This document shows, one piece after another, positions 62,504-64,000 of a stretch of DNA of 64,000 nt; position 1 is the stretch's first letter; every line of letters begins with the position of its first letter. The translations under genes and the position numbers were made by a program. A model generated the notes under the pieces. The model saw nothing but the letters and a program-made list of their open reading frames with translations. It did not search any database and was not told where the DNA came from. Origin of the DNA: CAZVFX01 sp964626565 (GTDB taxonomy: Bacteria; Myxococcota_A; UBA9042; CAIXZC01). The stretch covers positions 1 through 64,000 of the forward strand of contig CAZVFX010000015.1 of the NCBI GenBank assembly GCA_964626565.1, in the 5' to 3' direction.

Positions 62504-62728
62504 CTACTTCTTCTCGGTGGGTGTCGCCGTAACACGGCCGTACTTACGATTGAACCGCTCGACCCGGCCCTCGGTGTCCACAAGCTTCTGCTTACCCGTG
62601 AAGAACGGGTGGCACTTGGAGCAAATCTCTACGGAATAGTCGCCCTTCGTCGAACGGGTGTGGACTACCGCACCACAAGCGCAGCTAATGTCCGCCACTT
62701 CGTATTTGGGATGTATCTTCGCCTTCAT
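62504..62728 (-). CDS. rpmE: Ribosomal protein L31
   Basis: A 74-residue protein of the zinc-binding (C+) L31 type: MKAKIHPKYE, CAC at 16-18 and CSKC at 36-39, with SVEICSKCHPFFTGKQKLVD. It is a component of the 50S subunit and inter-subunit bridges. Lys/Thr-rich C-terminal tail. It sits between DUF1385 and rho, a common arrangement. Confidence 0.97.
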   Translation of the reverse strand: MKAKIHPKYEVADISCACGAVVHTRSTKGDYSVEICSKCHPFFTGKQKLVDTEGRVERFNRKYGRVTATPTEKK

Positions 62729-62766
62729 CGCCAGACCTCTCGCCTAAAGCCTCCGGTCGTATACCC

Positions 62767-64000
62767 TTACTGGTTCATCGAGTCAAGGAATTCCTGATTG
62801 GTATCGTACTTGGAAATACGGTCCAAAAGGAACTCCATAGCGTCGATAACGTTGAGGGGATGCAGAAGCTGCCGCAGAATCCAGATGCGGGTAAGCACGT
62901 CGGGAGCCAACAGCAGCTCCTCCTTTCTCGTCCCGCTCTTGTTGATGTCGATGCACGGGAAGATCCGCTTTTCCATCAGCTTGCGGTCCAGGTGCATTTC
63001 GCAATTACCGGTGCCCTTGAACTCTTCGAAAATCACCTCGTCCATGCGTGAGCCGGTATCGATGAGCGCGGTGGCAATGATCGTCAAGCTGCCGCCATCC
63101 TCAATGTTACGGGCCGCGCCGAAGAAACGCTTCGGCTTGTGCAGGGCGTTGGAGTCCACACCACCGGAGAGAATCTTGCCCGACGGGGGAACAACCGTGT
63201 TGTACGCCCGGGCAAGCCTGGTAATGGAGTCCAGCAAAATCACCACGTCTCGCTTGTGCTCCACCAGGCGCTTGGCCTTCTCAATCACCATCTCGGCAAC
63301 CTGGACGTGCCGCTGTGCAGGCTCGTCAAAGGTCGAGCTGATGACCTCGCCCCTTACCGACCGCTCCATATCGGTCACTTCTTCGGGCCGCTCATCAATG
63401 AGCAGCACCATAAGGTAGACCTCTTTGTGGTTGGCCGCCACTGCGTGGGCCAGATCCTGGAGCACCATCGTCTTTCCCGTGCGGGGCGCAGCCACCACCA
63501 GGGAACGCTGACCTTTACCCTGAGGGCAGAGCAGGTCTACGATCCGCGTGGTGAAGTTGCGGGCGTTGAACTCCAGTTCAAACCGCTCGTCGGGATACAA
63601 GGGAGTCAGGTTGTCGAACAGCACCTTCATGCGTGCGACTTCCGGGTCCTCGTAGTTGATCGCCTCCACCTTCAACATGGCGAAGTAGCGCTCGTTCTCC
63701 TTCGGAGGCCGAATCTGGCCGGCCACGGTGTCGCCGGTGCGCAGGTTGAATTTCCGGATCTGCGAAGGAGACACGTAGATGTCGTCTGAGCCCGGAAAAT
63801 AGTTATAGTCGGGGGACCGCAGAAAACCGAAGCCGTCCGGGAGCACCTGGAGCACCCCTTCCCCGAAAATCGAACCGTTTTTCTCAGCCTGTGCCTGAAG
63901 GAGTGCGAAGATGAGCTCCTGCTTTCTCATCCCCCGTGCTCCGTCTATGCCAAACTTCTTGGCCATCTCCACCAGTTCGCCAATCTGGTTCCGTTTGAGT
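62767..64000 (-). CDS. rho: Transcription termination factor Rho (5' end outside window)
   Basis: At least 410 residues of Rho, partial at the N-terminus. The frame stays open to the window edge (LKRNQIGELVEMAKK upstream of the first candidate start), matching the usual Rho N-terminal helices, so the true start lies beyond 64000. The cold-shock-like RNA-binding domain has DGFGFLRSPDYNYFPG; Walker A is APRTGKTM; Walker B VVILLDSITRLARAYN; the Q/R-loop region GGVDSNALHKPKRFFGAARN is present. It is an RNA-dependent helicase that ends transcription. rpmE follows 38 bases after its stop. Confidence 0.97.
   Translation of the reverse strand, partial: LKRNQIGELVEMAKKFGIDGARGMRKQELIFALLQAQAEKNGSIFGEGVLQVLPDGFGFLRSPDYNYFPGSDDIYVSPSQIRKFNLRTGDTVAGQIRPPKENERYFAMLKVEAINYEDPEVARMKVLFDNLTPLYPDERFELEFNARNFTTRIVDLLCPQGKGQRSLVVAAPRTGKTMVLQDLAHAVAANHKEVYLMVLLIDERPEEVTDMERSVRGEVISSTFDEPAQRHVQVAEMVIEKAKRLVEHKRDVVILLDSITRLARAYNTVVPPSGKILSGGVDSNALHKPKRFFGAARNIEDGGSLTIIATALIDTGSRMDEVIFEEFKGTGNCEMHLDRKLMEKRIFPCIDINKSGTRKEELLLAPDVLTRIWILRQLLHPLNVIDAMEFLLDRISKYDTNQEFLDSMNQ

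Noticed and set aside
1..64000. Mobile element, prophage, integrase, tRNA or rRNA gene
   Set aside because: I looked for transposase motifs, terminal inverted repeats and tRNA T-arm patterns and found none I could support, though a by-eye scan can miss a tRNA.

Overview
The window is chromosomal DNA from a high-GC, Gram-negative bacterium. It carries an outer-membrane lipid-transport cassette, many lipobox lipoproteins, several likely outer-membrane barrels and ordinary housekeeping genes (rho, rpmE, prfA, nadA, tlyA, xseB, an M20 dipeptidase). Giant, Asp- and Cys-rich secreted lipoproteins with CGxDGCGGxCGxC modules, MopE-like loops, TIG repeats and an MXAN_5187-like protein suggest a deltaproteobacterial or myxobacterium-like lineage. 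That assignment is inference from gene content. I saw no tRNA, rRNA, CRISPR array, transposase or phage gene.

Layout. 0-2.1 kb: an unknown gene, then an ECF sigma factor and membrane anti-sigma factor behind a strong sigma-E-type promoter. 2.1-6.3 kb (minus strand): a complete His-Xaa-Ser (Hxs-type) peptide-modification locus, with two HxsD-like proteins, a radical SAM/SPASM maturase, a precursor ending in HCS plus sixteen HGS triplets, and a second radical SAM enzyme. 6.3-10 kb: a lipoprotein, xseB-tlyA, and an NfeD/SPFH membrane pair. 10-13.6 kb: a lipoprotein with four beta-sandwich modules. 13.7-19.4 kb: a compact six-gene run (OPT transporter, M29 aminopeptidase, two small lipoproteins, nadA, a degenerate HtrA-like protein). 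19.6-48.7 kb: about 29 kb of very large cell-surface proteins. 48.8-56.9 kb: a secreted Ntn-hydrolase, two envelope barrel candidates, a small lipoprotein and mlaE-mlaF-mlaD. 56.9-64 kb: MXAN_5187-like, DUF507, a peptidase, an Rrf2 regulator, and prfA-DUF1385-rpmE-rho.

The two most interesting systems are the Hxs locus and the surface-protein block. In the block, one 2892-residue lipoprotein has the order Ca-binding repeats, carboxypeptidase-regulatory-like domain, a segment resembling the teneurin FN-plug, NHL repeats, YD/RHS shell and a short tip. This parallels the ectodomain core of animal teneurins. Its downstream neighbour has 26 TIG repeats and an FG-GAP array interrupted by a C-type lectin domain with EPN and WND motifs. 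Two adjacent Cys-rich lipoproteins share five copies of a ten-cysteine module with near-invariant spacing that I cannot assign to a named family.

Starts were chosen by ribosome-binding site and lipobox, so many differ from the longest possible frame.
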